Made by a program: the position numbers and the translations under genes
NCBI RefSeq assembly: GCF_000336875.1
Contig: NZ_AOJK01000081.1
Location: forward strand, 6,946-55,260
Source of the DNA: Halorubrum californiense DSM 19288
Lineage (GTDB): Archaea; Halobacteriota; Halobacteria; Halobacteriales; Haloferacaceae
Direction of reading: 5' to 3'
DNA: 48,315 bases
Shown: positions 8,507-16,459 of the stretch, piece by piece
How the letters are laid out: each line of letters opens with the position of its first letter
Position numbering within the stretch: position 1 is the first letter of the stretch
Notes under the pieces: model-generated
The model's input: only the letters and a program-made list of their open reading frames with translations
Told to the model about the DNA's origin: nothing
Databases searched by the model: none

Positions 8507-9097
8507 TCATTTGTTGACTTCTTCTTCGGTATCATGACGTACGTTCTCATCGATCTGGTGATGCTCGTGGACGACGGGCCGGAGCGCCTGGAGAATCATC
8601 TCGGCGGCCAGCGGAGAGATGTCCAGGTCGTCGGCCATTAGCCGATGGGTCACTTCGCCGCGTTCGCGGGCAACCACGTAGATGAGCGCGGTCGCGAGGC
8701 CGGCGACACCGTGGCGATCGATGTAGGTATCGATGTCGGCGTCCGTCTTGCGCCGCCCAACGGCGTCGATGAGGGCCGGCGTGATCGTGTACTCACCGTC
8801 GCCGGCGCCCGTCGTCACTGTCAGGTCAATTTCGCGAGCGGCGTACCGGCGGGGCTGCTCGTCGTCGGTGACGACGACGACGCCGGCGTCAACGAGCCGG
8901 TTCACGTAGCTGTAGGCGGTCCCCTGTGCGAGCTCGAGGTCCTCAACCACGTTCTGGACGGTCGCCTCCTCTTCACGGGCGAGATAGGCGTACAGCTGGG
9001 CGAGCTTCGGCTCTTCCAGCAGGCCAGCGACCGAGAGAAAGTCTTGGACAATCTCGCCGTCGGTGTGGGGTGAGGTCCGTGACACAAATTCCCTCAA
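8507..9097 (-). CDS. Winged-helix transcriptional regulator
   Basis: 196 residues (TTG start at 9097; GTG at 9085 is an alternative). A winged helix-turn-helix spans about residues 25-90: EPKLAQLYAYLAREEEATVQ, VEDLELAQGTAYSYVNRLVD, AGVVVVTDDEQPRRYAA. The second half (ITPALIDAVGRRKTDADIDT and onward) is a helical domain common in haloarchaeal regulators of this shape (DUF7437-like, from memory). A TATA-like ACTATAATT lies immediately upstream, overlapping an imperfect palindrome TTTACAGTGAAACAGTAAA (about 9104-9123) that could be its own operator. This favours a nearly leaderless transcript and the GTG start. Confidence 0.75.
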   Translation of the reverse strand: MREFVSRTSPHTDGEIVQDFLSVAGLLEEPKLAQLYAYLAREEEATVQNVVEDLELAQGTAYSYVNRLVDAGVVVVTDDEQPRRYAAREIDLTVTTGAGDGEYTITPALIDAVGRRKTDADIDTYIDRHGVAGLATALIYVVARERGEVTHRLMADDLDISPLAAEMILQALRPVVHEHHQIDENVRHDTEEEVNK

Positions 9098-9275
9098 TTA
9101 TAGTTTACAGTGAAACAGTAAAGAGTGTTTGGGCCACGCTGTCGACGTCACGACGAGATGCGCTTCAGGCGCCCATCCCCAACACGTCGCGAACGCCGGG
9201 CTACAGCGCTCGCACAACCGTCAAGGCATCTGGTTTCACTGTGTTACCGTGTAACACTATCGAGGCAGGACTTGG

Positions 9276-9848
9276 TTACTCCTGAAAGTGGGTGGCAGCA
9301 TCCTGAAGCGCTCCCTCGAACTGCCACGCGGCCTCGCTGAACGCCCCATCAGTCTGATCGTCCCACCGCGGGAAGCCACACTGCTCGCTGACGGCGACCT
9401 CCCACGTCGGCGGCTCGACCTGCCCGAGCTCGTATTCGGGGATCGCAACGACATACAGATACTCCTCGTCACCATGGATCCCAACACGTGGATCCTCGAT
9501 CCCGTGGCCGAGCAGAAACAGCGGCTGGGAGAGATGCTGCATCCGACTGGGCTGGCACACATCCGCTGGTGAGTGCGCATCAAGCCGCTGATCGGCCGCC
9601 CGATCGGGATCGAGATACAGCGGCAGCGACGCCAGCTTCTCAAGGAAGACGTACTGGGCGGCCGCGTACGACGGCCCACGGACACTGTGGGTCGCCTCCA
9701 ACAGCCGTTTCAATTCACGCAAGCGGGTGAGCACGCCACGTGGATACCCGTCGGAGTGAGTGTACACCTGTGCGACTGGGTCGGTCGGATCGGCCGTCTG
9801 GCCCTGCGCAAGGGTGCGGACGAACCGGAGTTGGCATCGAGTCGACAT
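9276..9848 (-). CDS. Hypothetical haloarchaeal plasmid protein
   Basis: 190 residues from the ATG at 9848 (MSTRCQLRFVRTL). The open frame continues upstream to 9953, but those codons overlap a small zinc-finger gene's 3' region and are cysteine/arginine-rich, unlike the body. The protein has SYAAAQYVFLEKLASLPLYL and an acidic C-terminus rich in Trp (EVAVSEQCGF, EAAWQFEGALQDAA). No domain is recognised. It lies 64 bases downstream of the zinc-finger ORF on the same strand, so they may be co-transcribed. Confidence 0.65.
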   Translation of the reverse strand: MSTRCQLRFVRTLAQGQTADPTDPVAQVYTHSDGYPRGVLTRLRELKRLLEATHSVRGPSYAAAQYVFLEKLASLPLYLDPDRAADQRLDAHSPADVCQPSRMQHLSQPLFLLGHGIEDPRVGIHGDEEYLYVVAIPEYELGQVEPPTWEVAVSEQCGFPRWDDQTDGAFSEAAWQFEGALQDAATHFQE

Positions 9849-9912
9849 CGAATCACGCCGGCAATTGGTGCGCCGGCACCCATCCCGGCGCCAACAACAC
9901 CACAATACGGTG

Positions 9913-10041
9913 TTACCGGCCATCCGGGTCAGGTGGCGCGACACGATGCCCACAGGGGCGACAGATCGCGGTGTCCGGACCGTGGATGACTACCACCGAG
10001 ACAGTCACACCACAACGCGGACAGCGGTCGTACGTCGCCAT
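9913..10041 (-). CDS. 42-residue zinc-finger protein
   Basis: A very short ORF beginning MATYDRCPRCGVTV and ending GHRVAPPDPDGR. It has two paired-cysteine knuckles, CPRCG near residue 7 and CRPCGH near residue 27, the layout of haloarchaeal one-domain zinc-finger micro-proteins. The stop (TAA) precedes the hypothetical gene starting at 9848 by 64 bases. Coding is supported by the intact CxxC pairs and haloarchaeal codon choice, not by length. Function unknown, possibly DNA or protein binding. Confidence 0.6.
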   Translation of the reverse strand: MATYDRCPRCGVTVSVVVIHGPDTAICRPCGHRVAPPDPDGR

Positions 10042-10126
10042 CAGCGGCCCTTCCGGCGAAGCCGACGCACGTGGAGACACACGCGACGCCGGCGGCTGAG
10101 TGGGCTGACAATAGCGAGCGGAAGCT

Positions 10127-10142
10127 CACCCCATTAGGGGTG
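10127..10142. repeat. Hairpin CACCCC-ATTA-GGGGTG
   Basis: Perfect 6-bp stem with ATTA loop, preceded by GCGAGCGGAAGCT and followed by GGTCCAAGCGACAG. The layout resembles ends of IS605-group elements and probably is an older IS end. It lies between the zinc-finger gene and the ribbon-helix-helix-like gene. Confidence 0.5.
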
Positions 10143-10177
10143 GGTCCAAGCGACAGCAAAACCGTACAATCCACGCG

Positions 10178-10321
10178 CTACGGCTCGTCTGGATGTTTCA
10201 CCACTTCCAGCCCAGCTTCGATTATCTCTTGATATGCTTCTGTAAGGTCTATATCCTGCTGTTCAGCGTAGTCTTTCACCCGTCCGTTCAGTGTGTGAGA
10301 AACGTCGATGTTCGGTCGCAT
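10178..10321 (-). CDS. Small ribbon-helix-helix-like protein divergent from tnpB
   Basis: 47 residues: [20 protein letters not shown] then a helical segment ([19 protein letters not shown]). One short strand followed by two helices fits the CopG/Arc/RHH fold used by small regulators. Its ATG is 38 bases from the tnpB start on the other strand, so they share a divergent promoter (AT-rich TTTAGCCATAAAACTATTAA). Inferred role: control of the neighbouring tnpB. The pairing could be a stable part of this IS type. Confidence 0.6.
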   Translation of the reverse strand: MRPNIDVSHTLNGRVKDYAEQQDIDLTEAYQEIIEAGLEVVKHPDEP

Positions 10322-10359
10322 TGTCTATGTCCAAAAGACATTTAGCCATAAAACTATTA

Positions 10360-11673
10360 ATGTCTGCTGTCGTGAGGCGAACCAACACGCTCACCGTGCG
10401 GCCGCTCTCCGACGCCGACGAGCGGCTACTGCGGGACCTGTTGGACGCCTCTGCGAGCCTGTGGAACGAACTCAACTACGAGCGCCGCCAGCAGTTCTTC
10501 GACGGCGAGAGCGTCTGGGACACCGCCGACTACCGCAAACAGTACGTCGGCGTCCTCGGCTCTGCTACTGCCCAGCAAGTGATACGGAAGAACAAATCCG
10601 CATGGCAGTCGTTCTTCGCAGCCCGCGAAAACGGCGAGAACACCGCCCCGCCGGGCTACTGGGGCAACGAGGATAATGGGCGCGAGCTACGCATGTTCAT
10701 CCGCAACGACCAGTACACGCTGGAAACCGGTGAGCGGTCACGGGTCGAAATCCCCGTCGGCCAAGACCTGAAAGACGAGTACGGCCTTGGCAACCACGAC
10801 CGCCTGCGGCTGGAGGGGTGCGGTGCTCCCAAATGGGGCGGCAAACAGGGGCGCTTGGAGATACAGTACGACGAGGTAGACGACACGTTCAGGGCCTTTC
10901 AGCCTGTCACTGTACCCGATTCTCGACAGGATTCACCACTGGCTTCCGAAGAAGCCGCGCTGGACGTGGGCGCGAACAATCTCGTCGCCTGTACCACCAC
11001 AACCGGCCAGCGGTACCTCTACGAAGGCCGGGAAATGTTCAACCGCTTCCGCGAGACGACCGACAAAATTGCTTGTTTACAGTCCAAACTCCGTGAGAGA
11101 CGAGACAGCAGTCAGCGGATACGGCGGCTGTATCGCAAACGGACGCGACGGCGCGACCACGCACAAGAGACACTATCTCGGGATCTGATGGAACGGCTCT
11201 ACGCCGACGGTGTCGATACGGTATATGTGGGCGATCTCACTGACGTTCTGGAAGCTCACTGGTGTGCCGAGGTGAACGCCAAGACCCACCAGTTTTGGGC
11301 GTTCCGGGCGTTCATCAACCGCCTCTCGTACACTGCCGAGGAATACGGGATCACCGTCAAGGTAGAGTCAGAAGCTGATACAACCCGAACGTGCCCGGCG
11401 TGTGGCGAGCAAGACGACACCCACCGGGACGGCGACGTGTTTCGGTGTCCGTGTGGTCACGAAGCTCACGCCGACCTGTGCGCGTCTCGCACGTTCCTCA
11501 AACAGCAGGCTGGCAAAATCGAAGCAGGGTCGATGGCTCGGCCCGTGCGTCTCAAGTGGGACGACCACAACTGGTCGGAGCTACCACACTCTCCCGAGAA
11601 GGAAAGTCCCAACGAGGAGCGCACAAACCGGAGTACCGGCGACGGGAAACTTGCCTCTGTGGGTACGGCATAG
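10360..11673 (+). CDS. tnpB: TnpB, divergent subfamily with Glu-to-Gly active-site change
   Basis: 437 residues from the ATG at 10360; longer in-frame starts at 10291 and 10327 would overlap the promoter. The first acidic residue is present (D202, ALDVGANN) and so is the third (D372, HADLCAS). The motif holding the catalytic Glu in other TnpBs (V-x-E-[DN]-L) reads YVGDLTDVL, with Gly at about 291. The zinc finger is C345, C348, C363, C365 with a shortened second knuckle (CPCGH). It is divergent from a small RHH-like gene and followed by a right-end hairpin. Whether it still cuts DNA is open: the adjacent Asp might substitute, or the protein may only bind. Confidence 0.92.
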   Translation: MSAVVRRTNTLTVRPLSDADERLLRDLLDASASLWNELNYERRQQFFDGESVWDTADYRKQYVGVLGSATAQQVIRKNKSAWQSFFAARENGENTAPPGYWGNEDNGRELRMFIRNDQYTLETGERSRVEIPVGQDLKDEYGLGNHDRLRLEGCGAPKWGGKQGRLEIQYDEVDDTFRAFQPVTVPDSRQDSPLASEEAALDVGANNLVACTTTTGQRYLYEGREMFNRFRETTDKIACLQSKLRERRDSSQRIRRLYRKRTRRRDHAQETLSRDLMERLYADGVDTVYVGDLTDVLEAHWCAEVNAKTHQFWAFRAFINRLSYTAEEYGITVKVESEADTTRTCPACGEQDDTHRDGDVFRCPCGHEAHADLCASRTFLKQQAGKIEAGSMARPVRLKWDDHNWSELPHSPEKESPNEERTNRSTGDGKLASVGTA

Positions 11674-11692
11674 CCAACATCCCAACAGAGGA

Positions 11693-11726
11693 ATCCCACG
11701 GCTTCAGCCGTGGGAGGAAGTCAAAG
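11693..11726 (+). mobile_element. TnpB element right end (hairpin)
   Basis: Stem CCCACGGC (11695-11702), TTCA loop, GCCGTGGG (11707-11714), then AGGAAGTCAAAGG. Canonical right end for the preceding tnpB. The guide segment of its RNA would begin near 11726, pointing into the intergenic DNA before the ATPase gene. Confidence 0.75.
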
Positions 11727-11791
11727 GACGACTATCGATCGACGGGGGACGAAAAGTGGTCATGGCTCGCACCCGTCGGAAGCCACACAGC

Positions 11792-13471
11792 TCATCCAAG
11801 CGACACGCCGCGTTCCTGAAACACGGTCTCGAACCCCCGGTCGGCGATCGCCGTCACGAGCCCGGTGTATGCCGCCTGGACGGTCGGGTCTTCGACGAGC
11901 TCGCGGAACCGGCTCTCAAAACGGCGCCCGTGGGCCGTCCGGCGTTTGTCGGACCGATCGTGGGCCGCCTCGTGACAGAGCACGAGAAAGAGATCGTGGG
12001 TCCACGCCAGCCGGTTGGAACTCGTCACGGCCGAGTCGGTCACCACGATCCGGCTGTGGCCGTCCGTCCACGCGTTCGGCGTCGCTTCACCCCACTCAAT
12101 GGTCCGATCAACACCGATGGCGTCGGCGAGCGCCCGCGCAAACAGGAGGTATCGCCCCTGTCGCGTCGACAGTGCGGTATCAGGGAGGCGAGTGTACCCC
12201 TGCCAGACGCCTGCCTCCTTGGCACGCGTTGTGACATCGAAGCAGCTCGGGAGTGACACGGCAGCGTCATCGCCACGACCGGCACTCACGAGCTGGGCGG
12301 TCGCCGAATCGCTGGTGTCGAGAATGATCGCCCCACGCTCGACCAGGGCGTCTGCCCCGTGGTCGGCCCCGTCCTGCCATGCGATCTGGGGTGCCGCCTG
12401 AATCCGGGCGAGACTCACCGGTGTCTCAGTGACGAGCTCGAAGAGCTTCCGGTCACGCCACCGGTCGCGGCAGTCGGCGTCGCTGGTGAGCAGTTCGGTC
12501 ATCATCGCTCGCGTCTGATCGGTGAGCGCGTCGTCGCGCAGCTGATCGTACAGCGTGACGCGCGCCGCATCGAGCGTGTCTTGAATCCGGGCCCACCGTT
12601 CACACCCCGACTGAACGGCTGTCCGCGCGAAGTTCAGCGTGAGGTTTCCTTTCGAGACGACGACCCCGCCCACGCCGGCGTCGTGATCGGTGGTGACGTA
12701 CAGCCCGTTGCTGTAAATAGCGAGTTCCGGCGTCGGCGTCTGTTCGAGCGCGAGGTACGCATCTGGCGTCTCACGGGTGACCGTCACCCGACTCTCGTCA
12801 ACCGCATCGAACGGATGGCCACGATCGACGGGCTCGCCGTTGACGAGCACTGCCACGCCCGTCCGGAAAGTGAGATACGCGAACCGCGTCCGGAGCCGCT
12901 CAACGATGCGGGGCCACTGATAGCTCTCCGGATTAGGGACCTCGCTCGTGTAGTGGTTGATGGTTACGCAGACGCCGTCGACCGCGTGGTCCGTCTCAAC
13001 GACAACTCCCTCCCGGCCGCTCGCACGGGCAAAGGGGCCAGTCTCGCGTTCGTTCTGGTAGTCGAAACACAGCGCGTGGTGGCCGCTCCAGATGCGGACC
13101 GCACCTTTTGCGATGATCGCGCCCGTGCCGATCCCCCACTCGCCGAGGGTGGCGTCGTCATCGCGGGATTTCGTGCCGGCGCCCAACACGGAGAGATCCC
13201 GCATCCCCGTCTGGCTGCCGAGATCCACGCCGGCGCCGTCATCACAGACGACCGTCTGCTCTGGTGTGACGCTCACGAGCACGCGGGACGCCCCGGGGCT
13301 GTCGACGCCGTTTTGGACGGCTTCACGGATCGCGTCTGGGAGGTCCGCCATCTGGTCTTCGATCAGGTACTGCGCGACCTGATCGGTCGTGGTCATCTCA
13401 ACCGTCTCGGTACAACTGTCGTCGGTCCCGGAATGGTCCGGGGGAGTGGCCTGCTCGGACATGGTGGCCAC
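11792..13471 (-). CDS. GHKL ATPase fused to a C-terminal zincin-like domain
   Basis: 559 residues (ATG at 13471; MSEQ at 13462 equally possible). The N-terminal third is a GHKL (Hsp90/gyrase/histidine-kinase) ATP-binding domain. It has the N-box E50-x3-N54-x2-D57 (REAVQNGVD), the G1 box DDGAG (78-81) and the G2 box LGEWGIGTG (109-117). The middle (about 180-330) resembles the transducer-type fold that follows such ATPases. The end carries HEAAH (500-504) and then HGRRF, the zinc-protease pattern HExxH...HGxxF seen in SprT/DUF45-like zincins. No histidine-kinase H-box, receiver or topoisomerase Tyr was seen. Its first ~28 codons and leader are duplicated at 14269. Suggested role: ATP-gated, DNA- or protein-dependent protease on a mobile element. 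Confidence 0.75.
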   Translation of the reverse strand: MATMSEQATPPDHSGTDDSCTETVEMTTTDQVAQYLIEDQMADLPDAIREAVQNGVDSPGASRVLVSVTPEQTVVCDDGAGVDLGSQTGMRDLSVLGAGTKSRDDDATLGEWGIGTGAIIAKGAVRIWSGHHALCFDYQNERETGPFARASGREGVVVETDHAVDGVCVTINHYTSEVPNPESYQWPRIVERLRTRFAYLTFRTGVAVLVNGEPVDRGHPFDAVDESRVTVTRETPDAYLALEQTPTPELAIYSNGLYVTTDHDAGVGGVVVSKGNLTLNFARTAVQSGCERWARIQDTLDAARVTLYDQLRDDALTDQTRAMMTELLTSDADCRDRWRDRKLFELVTETPVSLARIQAAPQIAWQDGADHGADALVERGAIILDTSDSATAQLVSAGRGDDAAVSLPSCFDVTTRAKEAGVWQGYTRLPDTALSTRQGRYLLFARALADAIGVDRTIEWGEATPNAWTDGHSRIVVTDSAVTSSNRLAWTHDLFLVLCHEAAHDRSDKRRTAHGRRFESRFRELVEDPTVQAAYTGLVTAIADRGFETVFQERGVSLG

Positions 13472-13495
13472 CCCCTCGGGGCACCAGATAAACTG
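13393..13495. repeat. 103-bp direct repeat, copy 1 (start of the GHKL gene)
   Basis: Covers the leader and first ~26 codons of the GHKL gene. It matches 14269-14371 at a constant offset of 876 bases, with only a handful of differences, mostly around 13424-13440. The two copies flank the DUF433-DUF5615 gene pair. Confidence 0.9.
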
Positions 13496-13530
13496 AGGCG
13501 AGGTATCTACCGGATCAGGGGCGTGGTCGG

Positions 13531-13872
13531 TCAGACCCAGTGATCCACATAGACGACACCTGAAATTTCTTCCTGCGGATACTGCTTCGACATCCGATGT
13601 ATCGCAGCGGCAATTGTTCGTGCTGAGATAGTCACATCGCTCACGTACAGGGCCGCACAGTACGCTGTCGGATCAAGTTCGAGCACAAAATCGTCATCAT
13701 ACGTGAGAATAAGCCGGTCGTCCGATTTTGAGTACTGACCCAGTTCTCGGTCAGACGAGCCCTTCCCAAACGCAGTGAGATCATTGACGTGTTCGACATC
13801 GTGACCGTAGTTCCGGAGCTTGTGGATGATCCGGTACTCGACGTTCTCATCAACCAAGAGCCGGTAGCTCAT
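13531..13872 (-). CDS. DUF5615 PIN-like toxin
   Basis: 113 residues: MSYRLLVDENV opens with the D-E-N of DUF5615 PIN-like proteins, followed by the GHDVEHV segment and RLILTYDDDFV, where the paired Asp residues complete the acidic site. These proteins are putative RNases paired with DUF433 antitoxins. The ATG at 13872 overlaps the antitoxin stop (13869-13872). The pair lies between two copies of a 103-bp repeat. Toxicity is inferred from family knowledge. Confidence 0.82.
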   Translation of the reverse strand: MSYRLLVDENVEYRIIHKLRNYGHDVEHVNDLTAFGKGSSDRELGQYSKSDDRLILTYDDDFVLELDPTAYCAALYVSDVTISARTIAAAIHRMSKQYPQEEISGVVYVDHWV

Positions 13873-14156
13873 TCGTGTGGTGTGATAGAAGATTGCTGTG
13901 CCGCCTCCGTCGCAGCACGGGCATGACGGGTTTCAATTTGCTCCATCGCTTCGGGATTGCGATGGTAGTACGCGAGCGCTTCGTACACTTCGCCAACATC
14001 GAGTCCATATCGATCGGCGATATGGTCTGGGCGGTTCCCAGCCTCTTCGACGAGCGCATGGAGCTGTCGAACCGTTATGCGACTCTCCGCAACGTGGGGC
14101 TCGTTATGAATGGTCGACTCGTCTGCGGAGACGATTCGGTACTTCGTCACTGCCAT
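13869..14156 (-). CDS. DUF433 antitoxin
   Basis: 95 residues from the ATG at 14156 (MAVTKYRIVSADESTIHNEP). An upstream in-frame start at 14228 adds residues that do not match the family. The helix-turn-helix-like core ITVRQLHALVEEAGNRPDHI followed by ADRYGLDVGEVYEALAYYHR is the DUF433 signature. The stop overlaps the DUF5615 toxin start, so the two are translationally coupled. Expected role: neutralising the toxin and repressing the shared promoter. Confidence 0.85.
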   Translation of the reverse strand: MAVTKYRIVSADESTIHNEPHVAESRITVRQLHALVEEAGNRPDHIADRYGLDVGEVYEALAYYHRNPEAMEQIETRHARAATEAAQQSSITPHE

Positions 14157-14268
14157 AGGCTGTGGTACGTGTGCCGATGACAAAAAGCCGAGCCTAATCG
14201 GTCCAGCATGGATTTCAAATAGTGGCACTCACTCAGCCGTGAATGGGTGAACATCCACTCACTACGGA

Positions 14269-14371
14269 TCATCTCAACCGTCTCGGTACAACTGTCGTCA
14301 GTCCCGGCTGAATCCGGGGGAGTGGCCTGCTCGGACATGGTGGCCACCCCCTCGGGGCACCAGACAAACTG
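14269..14371. repeat. 103-bp direct repeat, copy 2 (truncated GHKL gene start)
   Basis: On the minus strand this reads the same MATMSEQATPP...TETVEM beginning as the GHKL gene, then diverges at codon 27 and runs into unrelated sequence (open to 14147). It is a non-functional duplicate of the gene start. Confidence 0.9.
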
Positions 14372-14445
14372 CGAATCGGACGGGACGGGACTGAGGCCAC
14401 GGAGCGGCGACGAAAGCACCTCGGGAGAAACCTTGATGCCGACTC

Positions 14446-14460
14446 GTATACGACGTATAC
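14446..14460. promoter_or_regulatory. vapBC operator/TATA element, GTATAC-GAC-GTATAC
   Basis: Two GTATAC half-sites separated by GAC, ending two bases before the antitoxin ATG. The element is palindromic overall and placed where an autoregulating VapB-VapC complex would block transcription. Regulation is inferred from position and symmetry. Confidence 0.7.
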
Positions 14461-14462
14461 AC

Positions 14463-14711
14463 ATGAGTACAAAGAGTGTCCGACTCGATGAAGATGTCTA
14501 CGAGCGGATTAAAAGCAAGAAGCGTCCCGATGAGACGTTTTCAGAAGCTATTGACCGGCTCACCGGCGGTGCGTCGCTGCTTGATCTCGTCGGGCTTCTC
14601 TCGGATGAGGAAGCGGCGGCATTCCGCGAAGCGATCGACGAAACCGATGAGGACGCGATCAACGAGATTGATACCGTAATCGACCAGTTTGAGGGCGGTC
14701 GTGATTCTTGA
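14463..14711 (+). CDS. vapB: VapB-type antitoxin
   Basis: 82 residues starting MSTKSVRLDEDVYERIKSKK. The strand-helix-helix beginning is typical of haloarchaeal VapB antitoxins (UPF0330/DUF7557-like): SVRLDEDVYERIK, then PDETFSEAIDRLTGG. The acidic C-terminus (DEEAAAFREAIDETDED) would wrap the toxin. The start is fixed by the operator that ends two bases upstream. It overlaps the vapC start. Confidence 0.88.
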   Translation: MSTKSVRLDEDVYERIKSKKRPDETFSEAIDRLTGGASLLDLVGLLSDEEAAAFREAIDETDEDAINEIDTVIDQFEGGRDS

Positions 14712-15093
14712 TTCCTCGTTTCTGATCGATCTGATGAACGGCAACGAGGGTGCGATACGGGTCGCAACCGATCTTGAGTCCTCAGCCGACCCCCAGCGCG
14801 TTCCCGCACAAGTCGTCTATGAACTGTACGTCGGGGTGGGGTATACCGAGCAGACCCACGATGAGGGCGGAAAGATTCAATCCGTGCTCAACTCTCGGCC
14901 GATCGTTCCGCTGACCGGTGAAATCGCGCGCCACGCCGGCCGTATCGATGGGCAACTCCGTCGTGACGGTGAACGGGGAGGGCAGGGTGACATTAAGATC
15001 GCGGCGACTGCGCTTCGGTACGATGAGCCGGTCGTCACAGGGAATCCCAAAGACTTCGATCGAATCCCTGAGCTGATCGTTCGAGACTACTGA
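14701..15093 (+). CDS. vapC: VapC PIN-domain toxin
   Basis: About 130 residues. The GTG at 14701 (VILDSSFLIDLM) is preferred because PIN domains start right before the first catalytic Asp; a TTG at 14689 is also in frame. The PIN acids are visible: LDSSFLIDLM, VYELYVG and GDIKIAATAL, followed by VVTGNPKDFDRI. Predicted Mg-dependent RNase; VapC enzymes of this type cut tRNA or rRNA. It overlaps the antitoxin gene by 11 bases, so production is coupled. Confidence 0.88.
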   Translation: MILDSSFLIDLMNGNEGAIRVATDLESSADPQRVPAQVVYELYVGVGYTEQTHDEGGKIQSVLNSRPIVPLTGEIARHAGRIDGQLRRDGERGGQGDIKIAATALRYDEPVVTGNPKDFDRIPELIVRDY

Positions 15094-15362
15094 AAACACC
15101 GAGACCGCCGCACAAGATGAGGAATCGGCGCTCGACCAGTACTCACACGCGCCACGACACCGACGGCAGCAACAAGACCAGCTCCGGCAACGAGGGGATC
15201 GTTGTTGGTCAGCGAAATTCTCTCGATCGTCGCTCGACGCAGGTGAGACTGTTGTGGGTGGGAGAGACATACTGTCCAGTTGGGGGACCGGCCGACACCC
15301 TCTCGGTCCTGAAAGACGGAGATCCCCGCCCGCCGTTGGAGATGAACCCTGAAGCAGCGTGT
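15094..15362. other. Intergenic region without a supported gene
   Basis: 269 bases between vapC and the convergent metallopeptidase. One plus-strand frame reads as plausible haloarchaeal protein (AQDEESALDQYSHAPRHRR) but has no start codon and stops before 15360. Possibly the tail of a lost gene. No repeats or hairpins stood out. Confidence 0.4.
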
Positions 15363-16283
15363 TCATCCAATGTCGACTGCGTCAATCAGTCTGGTACTCA
15401 CCTCGCGAATACGTTCACACCGAGTGAGGAGTTGCTCGCTGTCATCGTCGCTCCATGCTGCGAGATACCGCGCCGAGCCATCCATCTCGAGCCCGAACTG
15501 CTGCCCGACGACGTACGCGACCGCCTCAGCTTCGCGTTCACGCGCCTCTTTTCCGACCGTATCAGCTGGGTCATGAAGGAGTGCGTGGGCGTACTCGTGA
15601 CAGAGCGTCCCCGCGACCGCCGCCGTGTCGTCGCTGCGCACCTGAACGTGCGGGTCGCCGTCGACGTGGCGACACACGCCTGCGGCGTCACCGTGGGGCC
15701 ACGCCTCACTGTCGACGATCTCAACCGAGACGCCGAGGTCTGTAGCCGCCTCCACTAACGCGGTCACCAGTCCGTCCGCGTCGCCTTCGCTGGCCGTTTC
15801 AAGCTGAGGTAGCGGTTCCCCCTCTGTTTGGGAGACGTCGAACACGGGGACGGGTTTGAACCCGACAACGCCGTCGGCCCACTCGTCGGGTGGGGTGTCG
15901 TCGTACTCGCAGTCGTTCTGCTCGTGGTAGGTGGGCCCGTCACCACACTCAGGACACCGACTGGTGATGATCGGCGCCCAAATCCAGATCGCAGATTCAC
16001 CCTCGATCACGTGCCGATCAAAGTCGTCTTGCCACGTCCGGTAGCCTGCCACCTTCGTCGCCTCCGGACACTGGAGGGTGATCAAGAAGGTGTTTCGATG
16101 CGAGTAGTCGTGGAACCGAGACTGGACATCAAGCCACTGTTGGAACTGCTCGCTGGCGCGTGCCGCATCAACGGCGTCGCAAAGCTCGGCAAGCCACTGG
16201 TCGATCGCCTGGTGCATCTGGTCGGCGCGGGCGTCACCGTCTCCGAAGGTGACCGGCCCGCTCGCGGCGTGGGATTCAGTCAT
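15363..16283 (-). CDS. ArdC-N / ImmA-IrrE-like zinc metallopeptidase
   Basis: 306 residues from the ATG at 16283 (MTESHAASG); the upstream extension to 16376 is not family-like. The N-terminal ~100 residues match the ArdC ssDNA-binding domain pattern (FHDYSHRNTFLITLQCPEAT, VAGYRTWQDDF, IEGESAIWIWAP). A small zinc-ribbon insertion follows (CPECG, residues about 110-125). The C-terminal half is a zincin with HEYAH (229-233) and a downstream Glu-rich helix (EREAEAVAYVVGQQFGLE) supplying the third ligand. In bacteria ArdC proteins protect incoming plasmid DNA in the recipient. Its place next to the transfer genes supports an anti-defence or establishment role. Confidence 0.8.
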   Translation of the reverse strand: MTESHAASGPVTFGDGDARADQMHQAIDQWLAELCDAVDAARASEQFQQWLDVQSRFHDYSHRNTFLITLQCPEATKVAGYRTWQDDFDRHVIEGESAIWIWAPIITSRCPECGDGPTYHEQNDCEYDDTPPDEWADGVVGFKPVPVFDVSQTEGEPLPQLETASEGDADGLVTALVEAATDLGVSVEIVDSEAWPHGDAAGVCRHVDGDPHVQVRSDDTAAVAGTLCHEYAHALLHDPADTVGKEAREREAEAVAYVVGQQFGLEMDGSARYLAAWSDDDSEQLLTRCERIREVSTRLIDAVDIG

Positions 16284-16459
16284 GCTCCCACCCATCGGGA
16301 GCACAACAATCCCGGCAGCCCACCCCACCGGAGCGCCCCGGTGACTCGCTCGGCACGCGACCCGGAATCGGTCCACTCACTGGACACCACCCGGGCTGTT
16401 TCGTTCACTAGACTCACGGCGGAACATTCATATTGGTTCATGTCAACATTCCACATGTT

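Noticed and set aside
12359-13543. Plus-strand ORF opposite the GHKL gene
   Set aside because: The minus strand carries the complete GHKL motifs; the plus frame has none.
15094-15360. Protein-like plus-strand frame after vapC
   Set aside because: No start codon and short; at most a relic of a lost gene.
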